64,000 nucleotides of DNA from Amycolatopsis alba DSM 44262 (GCF_000384215.1 NZ_KB913032.1:9633605-9697604), one strand, 5' to 3'. Positions 18,076-27,271 are shown, numbered from the stretch's first letter. Notes: generated by a model not told the origin, from the sequence alone. Numbers and translations are program-made.

Positions 18076-18092
18076 TGTTACCCAAGGTAACA
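18076..18092. promoter_or_regulatory. Candidate operator between AurF-like and hydrolase genes
   Basis: TGTTACC-CAA-GGTAACA is a perfect inverted repeat with 7-bp arms. A further TGTTACC half-site lies 16 bp away at 18060-18066. TATAGT at 18093-18098 could be the -10 box of the hydrolase gene starting at 18151. A TetR-like repressor is plausible, but none is encoded alongside. Confidence 0.55.
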
Positions 18093-18150
18093 TATAGTAG
18101 GCCGTCTCGCGAGTGGCCGTGTCAGCCCACGGAAGAGGGGAAATCCGCCC

Positions 18151-19014
18151 ATGACCGCATCCCGCCGCGTCGGCACTTTCGACCACGACGGACTCGTCTT
18201 CGACGTCCGCGACACCGGCCCGCTCGACGGCACCATCGTCGTCCTGCTGCACGGATTCCCCCAGACCAGCGCGTCGTGGGCGGAGACCGCCGCACTGCTC
18301 CACCAGCGGGGATACCGCACGATCGTGCCCGACCAGCGCGGCTACTCCCCCCGCGCGCGCCCACGAGGCCGCTTCGCCTACCGGTCGAGTCGTCTCGTGG
18401 CCGACACCGTCGCGCTCATCGACACCCTCGGCGCCGGACCGGTCCATCTGGCCGGACACGACTGGGGTGCCAACGCCGCCTGGTCGACAGCGGCCCGGCG
18501 ACCTGATCTGATCAGGTCACTGACCACCGTGTCGGTCCCCCACTCCGCGGCGTTCCTCCGCGCGATGATCAGCAGTGACCAGCTCATCCGGTCCTACTAC
18601 ATGTTCCTGTTCCAGCTCCCCTGGCTGCCCGAACTCGCCATCCGGCGCCGGCCACGCGTACTCGAACGGACACTGGCAGGCACGGGGATGACACCGGCCC
18701 AGATCGACCGGGTCCGCCAGGACATCGTCCTCGGCGGAGCCCTCACCGGCGGACTGAACTGGTATCGCGCGATGCTGCTGCAACACCCGGCCGCCCTCCG
18801 CGCCAGGGTCACCGTGCCGACCACCCACGTCTGGAGCGACGGCGACACGGCCTTGTCCCGGCGAAGCGCCGAACTCGCCGGCCAGTACGTCGACGCCGCC
18901 TATCGGCTCGAAATCCTGACCGGCGTCAGCCACTGGGTCCCCGAAGAAGCGGCCACGACACTGGCCGCCATCATCGACCGCACGGCCACGGACGCCTCCA
19001 GTCCGCCGGCCTGA
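18151..19014 (+). CDS. Alpha/beta hydrolase, epoxide hydrolase type
   Basis: A 287-residue hydrolase. The oxyanion motif HGFPQTSASW (about 34-43) and the nucleophile elbow GHDWGANAAW with Asp104 point to the epoxide hydrolase/dehalogenase branch. A cap region follows (GLNWYRAMLLQ), then THVWSDGDTAL with the acid and SHWVPEEA with the catalytic His. The start ATG 18151 follows GAAGAGGGG. It is divergent from the AurF-like gene and may share its operator, so both may act on one compound. The last 44 bases overlap the end of a decayed relative on the other strand. Confidence 0.87.
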   Translation: MTASRRVGTFDHDGLVFDVRDTGPLDGTIVVLLHGFPQTSASWAETAALLHQRGYRTIVPDQRGYSPRARPRGRFAYRSSRLVADTVALIDTLGAGPVHLAGHDWGANAAWSTAARRPDLIRSLTTVSVPHSAAFLRAMISSDQLIRSYYMFLFQLPWLPELAIRRRPRVLERTLAGTGMTPAQIDRVRQDIVLGGALTGGLNWYRAMLLQHPAALRARVTVPTTHVWSDGDTALSRRSAELAGQYVDAAYRLEILTGVSHWVPEEAATTLAAIIDRTATDASSPPA

Positions 19015-19569
19015 CCTCCTGGAAACACACCGAGGCGAGATGTGCGAGGAGCAGCGCCGTCGTGGCCTCGGCGGCCTCTTCGGGGATGTTGTGCCCGATC
19101 CCCGCGAGATTCTCCAGCCGATACGGTCCGGTGCCCCAGTTCTCGGTCGTCGCCACACCCGAGGGGGCGACCATGCGATCCTTCGTGCTCGCGATGAAGA
19201 GCGTCGGCACCGAGACCCGCTGTTCGTAACCTGCGAAATCGTTGGCCCGGTACCAGTTCAACGCGGCGGTCAGGGCGCCCGGCCGGGAAAGCCGCCGGAA
19301 GTACTCCGCTGATGCTCCCACTCGATGCCGAACTCGGGGAAGCCGTGCAACAACAGCACTTTCCGGCCGTGCCGCGGGCCGGCGGCCACAGCGTCGAAGA
19401 TGCCGGCGGGAGTGGGTATCCGCAGCGGTTGTATCCGCGTCGGCTCGGCGGCTTGTGCGGTGCCCGCGACACCCGAAGACGCCACACCGATGGCGGCCGT
19501 GGCACTCATTTCGAGGAAACCTCGACGAGAGGGAGAGAGCCAGAACGCCTCACCCATCCAGGCATGCAT
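18971..19569 (-). pseudogene. Decayed Tat-exported alpha/beta hydrolase (internal deletion and frameshift)
   Basis: Two partial frames on the minus strand belong to one hydrolase. The first (19569 to 19270) has a Tat-like signal (SRRGFLEMSATAAIGVASSG) and the oxyanion motif LLHGFPEFGIEW, then drifts to a stop. The second (from about 19321 down to 18971) gives the C-terminal part: ALTAALNWYRAND, VPTLFIASTKDRMVAP and GIGHNIPEEA with the catalytic His. The middle, including the nucleophile elbow, is absent and the frame changes near 19310-19320, so an internal deletion is the simplest explanation. Its tail overlaps the 3' end of the intact hydrolase gene. Confidence 0.8.
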
Positions 19570-19605
19570 CGCGTGAGTGGCGGAGACCCGGTTCGAGCAC
19601 GCTCG

Positions 19606-20775
19606 TCAGGTGGACCGGCCACCGGCGGTGGCGAGAACCAGCACCGCCCCGGCCGCGAATACCCCACCGAGCCACATCACCGCGGTGGTCCCGGCTGCGT
19701 CCGTGGCCAGCCCGCCGGCCAGCGCTCCGACCGCGATCGCCGCGTTGAACACTCCAGCGAACAGACCCGACGTCGCTTCACGGTCCTCCGGGGCGGCCAT
19801 CAGCATCCATGATTGCGCGGCCACCGAGACACCGCCGTACGCCAGGCCCCAGACCACCAAGAGCGCCGCAACTGCCAGTGTGGTCAGCCCCAGGAGCGGA
19901 ACCAGCGCCATCGTCGCCGACAAAGTCCCGCTGAGCACCAGCATCGTCACCCGTGGTGATCGCGACGCTCCGGCGCCCGAGGCGAAATTGCCCGCGACCC
20001 CGAAGAGCCCGTAAACCAGGAGGAGCGTTCCGATCTGCCCCGCGCTGACCCCGGACACCTTTTCCAGCACCGGCCGGACATAGGTGTACGCGGTGAAATG
20101 CCCGATGACGATCAGCGCCACCACGATCAGTCCGAGGCGCACCCGCGGCACACTCACCAGCCGCAGCATCGCGCCAGGGCGAACGGCCCCTTCCGTCGGC
20201 AGCGACGGAAGCGACATCACCAAAGCAGCCGACACCACCAGTGAAAGGCCGCCGGCACTGACGAAGGCGGCCCGCCAGCCGACCAGTTCCCCGAGGTAGG
20301 TGCCTGCCGGTACACCCAGCACGGACGCCACCGCGATTCCGCTGAAGATCAGTGAAGTCGCGGATCCGATCGACCGCGGTGGAACCAGCCGCACGGCCAG
20401 GCTCGCGGCGATCGCCCACACTCCGCCCATGCCGATCCCGACGAGGACCCGAGCGACCAGCATGACGCCGAACCCAGGCGACCACGCTGCCAGGAAGTTC
20501 CCAGCCGCCAGCAACACCATCAAGGCGCACAGCACGGCCCGCCGATCGAGCTTGCCGAGCGCCGGGATCAGCAGGGGCGCGGAGACGGCCGCGACCAGGC
20601 CGGTGATCGTGAGCGTCAGACCCGCCATACCTTCGGTGACCTGCAGGTCGCGGCTGATCGGGGTCAGCAGGCCCACCGGCAGCATTTCCGAGGTGACCAC
20701 GGTGAAGGTCGCCCCGGCGAGCGAGCTCACCGCCGGCCAGCCCTTTTTCCTCTGTTCGGTTTCCTTTGTCGTCAC
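19606..20775 (-). CDS. MFS transporter, DHA1 (12-TM) drug-efflux type
   Basis: A 389-residue transporter when started at GTG 20775; an ATG at 20826 adds 17 residues without membrane character. Signatures of the AraJ/Cmx-like group are VVTSEMLPVGLLTPI in helix 1, LTLTITGLVAAVSAPLL, ALGKLDRRAVL (motif A) and VARVLVGIGMGGVWAIAASL. About 12 helices are predicted. It is divergent from a LysR gene, a typical regulator/exporter pair. The substrate is unknown. Confidence 0.87.
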   Translation of the reverse strand: MTTKETEQRKKGWPAVSSLAGATFTVVTSEMLPVGLLTPISRDLQVTEGMAGLTLTITGLVAAVSAPLLIPALGKLDRRAVLCALMVLLAAGNFLAAWSPGFGVMLVARVLVGIGMGGVWAIAASLAVRLVPPRSIGSATSLIFSGIAVASVLGVPAGTYLGELVGWRAAFVSAGGLSLVVSAALVMSLPSLPTEGAVRPGAMLRLVSVPRVRLGLIVVALIVIGHFTAYTYVRPVLEKVSGVSAGQIGTLLLVYGLFGVAGNFASGAGASRSPRVTMLVLSGTLSATMALVPLLGLTTLAVAALLVVWGLAYGGVSVAAQSWMLMAAPEDREATSGLFAGVFNAAIAVGALAGGLATDAAGTTAVMWLGGVFAAGAVLVLATAGGRST

Positions 20776-20869
20776 GTGTTCCAGGCAACCGTCGCCCGCT
20801 GCCGGGAACAACGGCCGATGTCTCATCCTTCTATGAGCGTGACTACTGGATCCGCGGAGGAGAAGACCG

Positions 20870-21763
20870 ATGAGCGGCCTGGAGATCCGTGAGCTGGAGG
20901 CGTTCCTGGTACTGGCCGAGGAGCTGCACTTCGGCCGGGCAGGCGAACGCCTGTACGTCTCTCAGAGCCGGGTCAGTCAGCTGCTCCGCGCGCTGGAGGG
21001 ACGAATTGGCGCGACGCTCGTCGAGCGGACGAGCCGCCGGGTGGAACTGACTCCGCTAGGAGAGAAGTTCCTCGCCGAACTGCGTCCCGCCTATGAGGCG
21101 CTGCGGGCCGCCGTCGACCATGCCCGTTCCACCGCGCGAGGGATCGGCGGTGTGCTGCGAATCGGCTTCCAGGGCATCATCGACGACCACCTCGCGAACG
21201 CCATCGGCGGATTTGAGAAGCACCACCCGGACTGCGCGGTGGAACTCACCGAAATCCCGCTGGCCGATCCGTTCGGCTCGCTCCGCCGCCGGGAGATCGA
21301 CGCCGCGGTGGTGCTGCTTCCGGTGGAGGAACCGGATCTCGTACTCGGTCCGGTTTTCTCTCATCAGCCACAGATGCTCGCCATCTCGCCTCGGCATCGG
21401 TTTGCCCGCAGGGAGTCCGTCACCGTCGAGGAGCTGGCGGAATGTCCTCTGATCGGGATCCGCGGTCCGGCCCCGGAATACTGGCGCCACGCCCAAGCCC
21501 CCGAAATCACCCCCGGAGGCCGCCGGATACCGCGTGGACCGACCGTCGGCACATTGCAGGAGGGTATGGGCCTCGCCGCGGCAGGCCAGGGCGGAATGGT
21601 GCTGTGCCGCTCGACAGCCGAACACCAAGGACGGCGGGATTCGGTCGCCTTCGTGCTGCTCACCGGGCTGCCGGAATCGGTGCTCGGCGTGGTTTGGCAT
21701 GCGGAGGCCGACGGCAGGGCGCGTGCCTTCGCGGAGGAGATCGCTGTTCAGGCTCGAAGCTGA
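20870..21763 (+). CDS. LysR family transcriptional regulator
   Basis: A 297-residue LysR protein. The N-terminal winged helix is textbook: LEIRELEAFLVLAEELHFGR, LYVSQSRVSQLLRALEGRIG, LVERTSRRVELTPLGEKF. Residues about 90-295 are the periplasmic-binding-like effector domain (GVLRIGFQGIIDDHLANAIG). The start ATG 20870 follows GGAGGAG. It is transcribed away from the MFS gene, with about 95 bp between the starts, and probably controls that gene. The effector is unknown. Confidence 0.9.
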   Translation: MSGLEIRELEAFLVLAEELHFGRAGERLYVSQSRVSQLLRALEGRIGATLVERTSRRVELTPLGEKFLAELRPAYEALRAAVDHARSTARGIGGVLRIGFQGIIDDHLANAIGGFEKHHPDCAVELTEIPLADPFGSLRRREIDAAVVLLPVEEPDLVLGPVFSHQPQMLAISPRHRFARRESVTVEELAECPLIGIRGPAPEYWRHAQAPEITPGGRRIPRGPTVGTLQEGMGLAAAGQGGMVLCRSTAEHQGRRDSVAFVLLTGLPESVLGVVWHAEADGRARAFAEEIAVQARS

Positions 21764-21777
21764 CCGTGCCGGGATGA

Positions 21778-21808
21778 AGGGCGAACGGTCGCTGTCACCG
21801 TCCGCCCT
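21778..21808. terminator. Probable terminator hairpin after the LysR gene
   Basis: AGGGCGAACGGT pairs with ACCGTCCGCCCT over 12 positions with one mismatch, around a 7-nt loop. It sits between the LysR stop (21763) and the end of the convergent secreted protein gene (21843). No T run follows. Confidence 0.5.
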
Positions 21809-21842
21809 CCCGGAAACCGGAAGCTTGATCCTTGGAGGGAAG

Positions 21843-22214
21843 TCAGACCCGGTAGACCTTGATGTACATACTCCGCCATGCGCCGTTTCCGTCGTCGAGG
21901 CCGACGAAGGCGAATCGGTCACCATAGCCAGGCGACTGGCAGGCCCAGGTCAGTGGTGCGTCGTTCACCATCCCGCGCCGGAAGCAATCCGACGAGCTGA
22001 TGTAGGACTTGATCGCCACGTTGGTCCCGCCCGAGACATCGAACTCGATCACAAGGGGGCCGCCGTAGCTGTAGAAGCCGACGTCACACCCGGACGCCGC
22101 TGCGCAGTGTCGCTCGGCGACAAGCGTCGCCGCCTGCGCGGTGCCGGGCGTCCCGATCGCGGCCGCCAGACCTATGGCGGCGACAGCAGCGCCGTATCGG
22201 AGCTTGTTCACCAT
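21843..22214 (-). CDS. Small secreted protein of unknown function
   Basis: A 123-residue exported protein from ATG 22214 with GAGGAAGGG upstream. The signal peptide (about 28 residues, ending GTAQAA) is clear. The mature domain is beta-rich with four Cys (RHCAAASGCDVGFYSY, SSDCFRRG, WACQSPG), aromatic residues and a closing YIKVYRV. It resembles small extracellular proteins of actinomycetes without a named fold. It is the first of several small secreted products around the SARP-type regulator. Confidence 0.72.
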   Translation of the reverse strand: MVNKLRYGAAVAAIGLAAAIGTPGTAQAATLVAERHCAAASGCDVGFYSYGGPLVIEFDVSGGTNVAIKSYISSSDCFRRGMVNDAPLTWACQSPGYGDRFAFVGLDDGNGAWRSMYIKVYRV

Positions 22215-22339
22215 GCTCACCCTTCCTCGCCAATGTGGTGACCAGGTCCAGATCTGGACACAGTGTCGGAAGCCTTGCCGTCCCGGCCTCCCAGTGCCCG
22301 GAGGCACTTGATGCACTGCCTGGCGTCGGCAGCGGCTTG

Positions 22340-22657
22340 TCAGCAGATGTGAGCGGAATGGAATCGGGCCTCGCCGTAGTCGGCGTTGGGGTCGTAGCCG
22401 GGATAAACCTTCCACGGGCCGCCGACGTCGGCGTACAGGCACCACACGTTGCCCGTGGTGTTGGACCAGCTGCGGATGCGGTAGTTGCCGATGCTGATGC
22501 CACTCCAGCCGTTGCTGCAGGTCTTGGAACCGCTGTAGTTCGTTCCCGTGTGCACGCAGAGTTCGGGCACGGGGGCCGCGTTCGCGGCCGGCGCGAAAGC
22601 GGTCGCCGTAGCCGCGACCGCGGCGAAAGCCATGACGGTTGTTCCCAGTTTTTTCAC
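22340..22657 (-). CDS. Small secreted protein, possibly related to I36-type inhibitors
   Basis: A 105-residue product from GTG 22657, with AAGGAG 6 bases upstream. The signal peptide ends at AANAAP. The mature 75 residues contain four Cys (ELCVHTGTNYSG, KTCSNGW, VWCLYADVGG, SAHIC at the very end) and many Gly and Trp, a spacing reminiscent of small secreted beta/gamma-crystallin or peptidase-inhibitor I36 proteins. That likeness is weak. The gene lies between another secreted protein gene and the large SARP regulator. Confidence 0.7.
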   Translation of the reverse strand: MKKLGTTVMAFAAVAATATAFAPAANAAPVPELCVHTGTNYSGSKTCSNGWSGISIGNYRIRSWSNTTGNVWCLYADVGGPWKVYPGYDPNADYGEARFHSAHIC

Positions 22658-22727
22658 TTCTGCTCCTTTGTCGCTTTGGCGGAACAAAGAGCAGTAGTCC
22701 ACGAACGCGAGTCTCCGGGCAAGGCGG

Positions 22728-25700
22728 TTAAGGCTGCGCTGAAATGGTTGCGGGCCGCGGTTCGGGCGGCAGCGAAGCGAAACCGCGTTTACCCAGCAGG
22801 GGCCGGATGCTTTCGGCGGCGGGGTGCCCGAGACGGTCGAAGACGGCGAGGGATTCTCGCCAGTACCTGTGGGCTGTCGACTTCTTCCCGGTGGAGTTCG
22901 ACAGATGCCCGATGGCGCCGAGGGTCGCCGCTATCCCTTCGGTGTCGCCGATTTCGGTCCGGATCGTCAGGGCCCGGTGGAATCCGTCCATTGCCTCTTC
23001 GTAGCGGCTGGTGTGCTGCAGGGCTTGGCTGAGATTGTGCAGCGCCAGGGCTTCGAGGTGTTTGTCCGCCAGTTCTTCGCTCAACGCCAGTGCTTCGAGA
23101 AGCCGCTCCCGCGCGAGCTCGGCCAGCCCGAGATCCGCGGCGACGAAGCCCAGGGTGCACAACGCCTTGGCCAGGCCGATCGTGAAGCCTGCCTTTCGGC
23201 ACAGCTCGATGGAGCGTTCCAGGACGGCGAGTGCGCGTTGCGCGCTGCCAGTGTGATGCAGCACGGTGCCCAGGCAGTCGAGCGCGGCGGCCTGTCCCTC
23301 GGGCATGCCCAGATCTTGGAACATGCGTTCCGCTCGGCGTAGGTGTCGTTTCGCAGCGAGGGGATGCTGACCGCTCGAACGATGGGCGGCCCCGAGGCTG
23401 TAGTGCATGGCCGCTTCGGCGGACTTGTTCCCCTCTCGCTGGGCAGCGGTCAACGCCGCTTCGGCCATCGATCGCCAAGTGGCGACATCGTAGTTGCGCC
23501 AGAGGTAGCCGCGAAGCACGTCCGTGATCTGCCACGAGAGTTCCCGCGGGCCGTGCTCCGCGGCATGCAGGACCGTCGCCGCCAGACTCCCGCGTTCGGC
23601 TGCGAGCCAGTCCGACGGCACGACGTGGGCTTCCCCGCCCGGCCCTTCCGTTTCGGGTAAGGAACACAGCCGCAGCATTCCCGGATAGGCCTGATCGGTC
23701 AGCACCGCCGCCGTGCGCAGGTAGTACTCCGAGAGCCGCCGCCACGCGAGAGCCCGATCGTCCTCACTGTCCACTTCTGCGCAAAGCTGGGCAGCGTACA
23801 GCCGGAGGAGGTCGTGGACCTGGTAACGATCGGACGTGCGGCGCTGGACGAGATGGGCTCCGACGAGGCGATCGGCGAGCTTCACGGTGTCTGCGACGGT
23901 GTCGCCCGCCAAGGCCGCCAGAGCCGCGATACTCACGTCGGCCGACGGCACGAGACCGAGGAGCCGGAACAGGCACGCGGATTCCGGGCCCAGCGTCGCA
24001 TAGGAGAGCTCGAACGCTGTCTGCACCGCCGCACCGCCACCTGGACCGACGGCCAGCCCGGCAAGTCGGTTGCCCGCGCGGAGCGCGGTCACATAATCGT
24101 CGAGGCTGTCGTGGGCACGACCCGCGAGGTTCGCCGCGACGATCCTCAACGCCAGCGGCAGACGTGCGCACAGATCGCTCAGCGCGGACAGGGCCGGGGT
24201 GTCCGGACTCCTGTTCAGCAACCGGGCCAGCAGGGTGACCGCCTCTCGACGGCCGAGCACGTCCAGCTCGATGGACCGGGCATCGGCGTGCAGTCCGAGC
24301 GCGGACAGATCATTGCGGCTGGTGACCGCGACCATACTGCGAGAATTGGCGGGCAGGACGGGAAGGACGTGCTCCGGCCCCGTCACATTGTCCAGCACGA
24401 GCAGCACTTCCCGGTCGGCGAGCAGGGACCGCAGCAGGGCCGCACGCGCTTCGAGGTCGAGTGGCACCGCGGTGGAGGTGACCCCGAGACCGGTCAGGAA
24501 CGCCGTCAGCGCGTCGCCCGCAGTTCGGGTCACCGAGTCGGAGAAGCCGTGCAGGTTGTAGTACAGCTGCCCATCGGGGAACCGGCCGCTGACTCGATGA
24601 GCCCAGTGGATCGCGAGGGCTGTCTTCCCGACCCCGGCGGAGCCGGTGATGACGACGACGCGTGCGGCGCGGCGGGTGTGGTCGGAGGCTGACAGGAAGG
24701 CGTCGAGCTCCGCGAGTTGCGAAGCGCGGCCCATGAACGTCGTACTGTCGGGCGGCAATTGTTCCGGAGCCCTGAGATTCCCAGTCCTGGGTGGCGTGGC
24801 GCGGACAGGCTCGAGGCAATGCAGGTAGGCGGCACGCAGTTCGGTTCCGGGGTCGACGCCGAAGGACTCCCTGAGCTTGACACTGAGTTCGTGGAACAAG
24901 CGGACTGCGGCCTGTCGCTGTCCGGTGGCCGTCAGCGCGAGAATGATCCGCGCGTTGATGCCTTCGTGCAGTGGTTCGGTCTCGGCCACGTCTCGAAGTC
25001 CCGGCAAAGCGCTGTGGTGCCTGCCATGCGCGAAGGCGAGGTCCGCGTGGGCAAGGGTGGCGATCATGCGTCGCTGGGTCAGCGCGACGACGGCCGGATG
25101 CTGCTGGATCTCCGGCCCGAGGTCGGCCAGCGCCGGCCCTCGCCACAACGAGAGCGCTTTCTCGTACTCGCCTTCCGATGCCTTGAGCCGCCCCGCCTCG
25201 TGGAGGGCGGCCGCGTCGGCCACCCGGAGGAGGAATTCCAGAACGTCGGTCTGCCCGGCCGTCAGAGTGAGGCGGTATCCGGTGCCGCCACGTTCGAGCG
25301 GTTGTGGTTCGTCGCCGTTCGTTCGGAGTAGCCGCCGGATCCGGGAGGCGTAGGTGTGGAGAAGGTTCCGGTAGGTGGCGGGGATGCCCTCGCCCCACAG
25401 GAAATCGACGATCTCCGACCGGCTCACCGGCTCGTTCGCCCGGAGGGCCAGCAGACCGAGCAGACGGCGCAGCATCGGGGCACCGACATCGATCCGCCGT
25501 GGTCCGTCGTGCACGATCATCGGCCCGAGCACGTCGATCCGCAGGGCCACTCCGGAGTCGATCTCGACGGCGGAGAGTCCCGTGGCCTGGACAAGTTTCC
25601 GCACGGACCTGGAGTGCGGCCGGACACTCACCTCATGTTCGATGTCCCGCAGTGTGCGCACACTGATACCCGCGCGACGAGCCAGTTCGTCCTGGGTGAT

Positions 25701-25745
25701 TCCGGTCCGTGCCCGGTACGCGAGCAGCGCTTTCCCCAAGGTCAT
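22728..25745 (-). CDS. AfsR/SARP-type regulator: XRE-wHTH-BTAD-NB-ARC-TPR
   Basis: A 1005-residue multidomain activator from ATG 25745 (GGGGGG upstream). Order: an XRE helix-turn-helix at 1-60 (ARTGITQDELARRAGISVRT), a SARP winged helix at about 65-150 (LLGLLALRANEPVSRSEIVD), a BTAD helical domain to about 310 (LRESFGVDPGTELR), an NB-ARC ATPase with P-loop ITGSAGVGKTALA and Walker B LLVLDNV, then TPR repeats from about 800 (EGQAAALDCLGTVLHHTGSA, FHRALTIRTEIGDTEGIAAT). Such proteins switch on secondary metabolite or secretion genes in an ATP-dependent way. The extra XRE domain at the front is a recognised variant. It is divergent from a winged-helix gene and followed by secreted protein genes, which may be its targets. 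Confidence 0.9.
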   Translation of the reverse strand: MTLGKALLAYRARTGITQDELARRAGISVRTLRDIEHEVSVRPHSRSVRKLVQATGLSAVEIDSGVALRIDVLGPMIVHDGPRRIDVGAPMLRRLLGLLALRANEPVSRSEIVDFLWGEGIPATYRNLLHTYASRIRRLLRTNGDEPQPLERGGTGYRLTLTAGQTDVLEFLLRVADAAALHEAGRLKASEGEYEKALSLWRGPALADLGPEIQQHPAVVALTQRRMIATLAHADLAFAHGRHHSALPGLRDVAETEPLHEGINARIILALTATGQRQAAVRLFHELSVKLRESFGVDPGTELRAAYLHCLEPVRATPPRTGNLRAPEQLPPDSTTFMGRASQLAELDAFLSASDHTRRAARVVVITGSAGVGKTALAIHWAHRVSGRFPDGQLYYNLHGFSDSVTRTAGDALTAFLTGLGVTSTAVPLDLEARAALLRSLLADREVLLVLDNVTGPEHVLPVLPANSRSMVAVTSRNDLSALGLHADARSIELDVLGRREAVTLLARLLNRSPDTPALSALSDLCARLPLALRIVAANLAGRAHDSLDDYVTALRAGNRLAGLAVGPGGGAAVQTAFELSYATLGPESACLFRLLGLVPSADVSIAALAALAGDTVADTVKLADRLVGAHLVQRRTSDRYQVHDLLRLYAAQLCAEVDSEDDRALAWRRLSEYYLRTAAVLTDQAYPGMLRLCSLPETEGPGGEAHVVPSDWLAAERGSLAATVLHAAEHGPRELSWQITDVLRGYLWRNYDVATWRSMAEAALTAAQREGNKSAEAAMHYSLGAAHRSSGQHPLAAKRHLRRAERMFQDLGMPEGQAAALDCLGTVLHHTGSAQRALAVLERSIELCRKAGFTIGLAKALCTLGFVAADLGLAELARERLLEALALSEELADKHLEALALHNLSQALQHTSRYEEAMDGFHRALTIRTEIGDTEGIAATLGAIGHLSNSTGKKSTAHRYWRESLAVFDRLGHPAAESIRPLLGKRGFASLPPEPRPATISAQP

Positions 25746-25953
25746 GACGCCCCCCAGCGTTGGTTCATGCCGACCGGTCCCCAAAATACCGTGTTCGGCT
25801 GACGAGTTTCCGCTGTTTCTCCGGTCGACGACGATTTCTGCCGGTCTTCTCCCGTTTCCCCCGCTCAGCGGGGTGGTCCAGGTCAAGAAACGCGTCAGGT
25901 TCCGGGACGGTGTCGTGCCTAGGCTGGATCGGCGAACAGATGGGGGTGATCTT

Positions 25954-26916
25954 TTGCTGCGCATTCATTTTTCGTCGGCCGACGTGCTCGGACTGCGGGT
26001 TTCGGCCACTCCCGATCCGCTGTGGGAGCTTCTGCTGAGCCTCCACACGGCGCAAACGGTCGGCATCAGCGGCGCACTCCGTGTGTGGCGGACAGCGGTG
26101 CGCGGAAAACTCGCGCCGTCGGCCGCTTTGCTCTGGCCCTTGGCGCGACCGCGAGGTTACTCACCGGATTTCTTGACCCCGACGGCTGGTGAGCAAGGCT
26201 TCGATGCAGGTCTGGAGCAACTGCTGGCCACTTCGCGGACACGGCTCCGAGCCGACCTTTCGCTCTTGGCACGTCCCACGTCCTGGACGACTGATCTCGC
26301 CGATGGCCGGAGCGAAGCCCTCCACAGGCTGGGAGACGCCCTCGAGGCGTACCACGCTGTCGCCATCGAACCGTTCTGGGACGTCATCCGGCGCGTGGCC
26401 GGTGCGGATCGCGAGCGAAGGGCGGCGACCGCGATCACCGAAGGTACCGGAGCCATGCTCACGACCTTGCACCCTGACGTTCGCTGGGACGACAGTGTCC
26501 TGAAAGTCGCCTATCCCGTCGATCAGGACGTTCACCTGGACGGGCAGGGCCTCACCCTGGTGCCCTCGTTCTTCTGCCTGCCAGGGCCCATCACCCTGCT
26601 GCGACAGAACGAACAGCCGATTCTCGTCTATCCCGTCGACCGAGACCTCGAGTCCTTGGCCACCGTCGGCCACGCGCGGTTCGGGCAGGGGCTCACAGCG
26701 CTGCTGGGCAGGACCAGGGCACGAGTGCTGCACGCCATCGCGGCGGCGGCCCCGGTCACCACCTCGGATCTCGCGCGGGAGGTCGGGGTCTCCGTGGCCG
26801 GCATCAGTCAGCACACGTCGGTGCTCCGGGGCGCCGGGCTCATCACCACGGTCCGGGACCGCGGCTTCGCGCGGCACCGGGTTTCACCGCGCGGTGAGGC
26901 GTTGCTGAGCGGGTAG
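25954..26916 (+). CDS. ArsR-like winged-helix regulator (DUF5937 type)
   Basis: A 320-residue protein. No in-frame ATG or GTG fits; TTG 25954 does, with GGGGGTGAT just upstream, and the product then opens with LRIHFSSADVLGLRVSATPD, the usual start of this family. Residues 1-240 are the DUF5937 region (SEALHRLGDALEAYHAVAIE, RRAATAITEGTGAMLTTLHP). The C-terminal 75 residues are an ArsR winged helix (LGRTRARVLHAIAAAAPVTT, SDLAREVGVSVAGISQHTSV). It is divergent from the SARP regulator across about 200 bp. Confidence 0.8.
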   Translation: MLRIHFSSADVLGLRVSATPDPLWELLLSLHTAQTVGISGALRVWRTAVRGKLAPSAALLWPLARPRGYSPDFLTPTAGEQGFDAGLEQLLATSRTRLRADLSLLARPTSWTTDLADGRSEALHRLGDALEAYHAVAIEPFWDVIRRVAGADRERRAATAITEGTGAMLTTLHPDVRWDDSVLKVAYPVDQDVHLDGQGLTLVPSFFCLPGPITLLRQNEQPILVYPVDRDLESLATVGHARFGQGLTALLGRTRARVLHAIAAAAPVTTSDLAREVGVSVAGISQHTSVLRGAGLITTVRDRGFARHRVSPRGEALLSG

Positions 26917-26953
26917 GTTCCGGCTTCGATCTCGGCCGCGCGCCTGGGTTACG

Positions 26954-27271
26954 TCAGCAGGCCTTGACGACGACCGAGTGTGCCTTGCCGCCGAGGTCGA
27001 GGATCTTCACGTTCCGGTTACCCGCAGGCACGCGAACCTGATAGGTGCCGGGGTCGACCGGATAGCCGAAGTAACTGCCCGCCGGGGCTGCCCCGGTGCC
27101 TGCGATCATCGAGCCGTTGGTGCGGTGGATCGTGGTCGAGACCGCTGCACCGCAGTTGTTGGAGATGTAGATTTTGCCCTTCGTCGCGGCCGAGGCGGAA
27201 CCCGCGCCGACGGTGGCGATGACCATACCCGCGGTGGCCAGAACGGTGAGAACGCGCCGGGTGGCCGTCAT
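26954..27271 (-). CDS. Small secreted protein of unknown function
   Basis: A 105-residue exported protein from ATG 27271, with AGAGGAG 6 bases upstream. The signal peptide is about 29 residues (VLTVLATAGMVIATVGAGSA, then SAA). The mature 76 residues look like a beta sandwich, with two Cys (NNCGAAV and the last residue) likely to pair, and PAGSYFGYPVDPGTYQVRVP. No enzyme motif. It is convergent to the winged-helix regulator gene. Confidence 0.72.
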   Translation of the reverse strand: MTATRRVLTVLATAGMVIATVGAGSASAATKGKIYISNNCGAAVSTTIHRTNGSMIAGTGAAPAGSYFGYPVDPGTYQVRVPAGNRNVKILDLGGKAHSVVVKAC

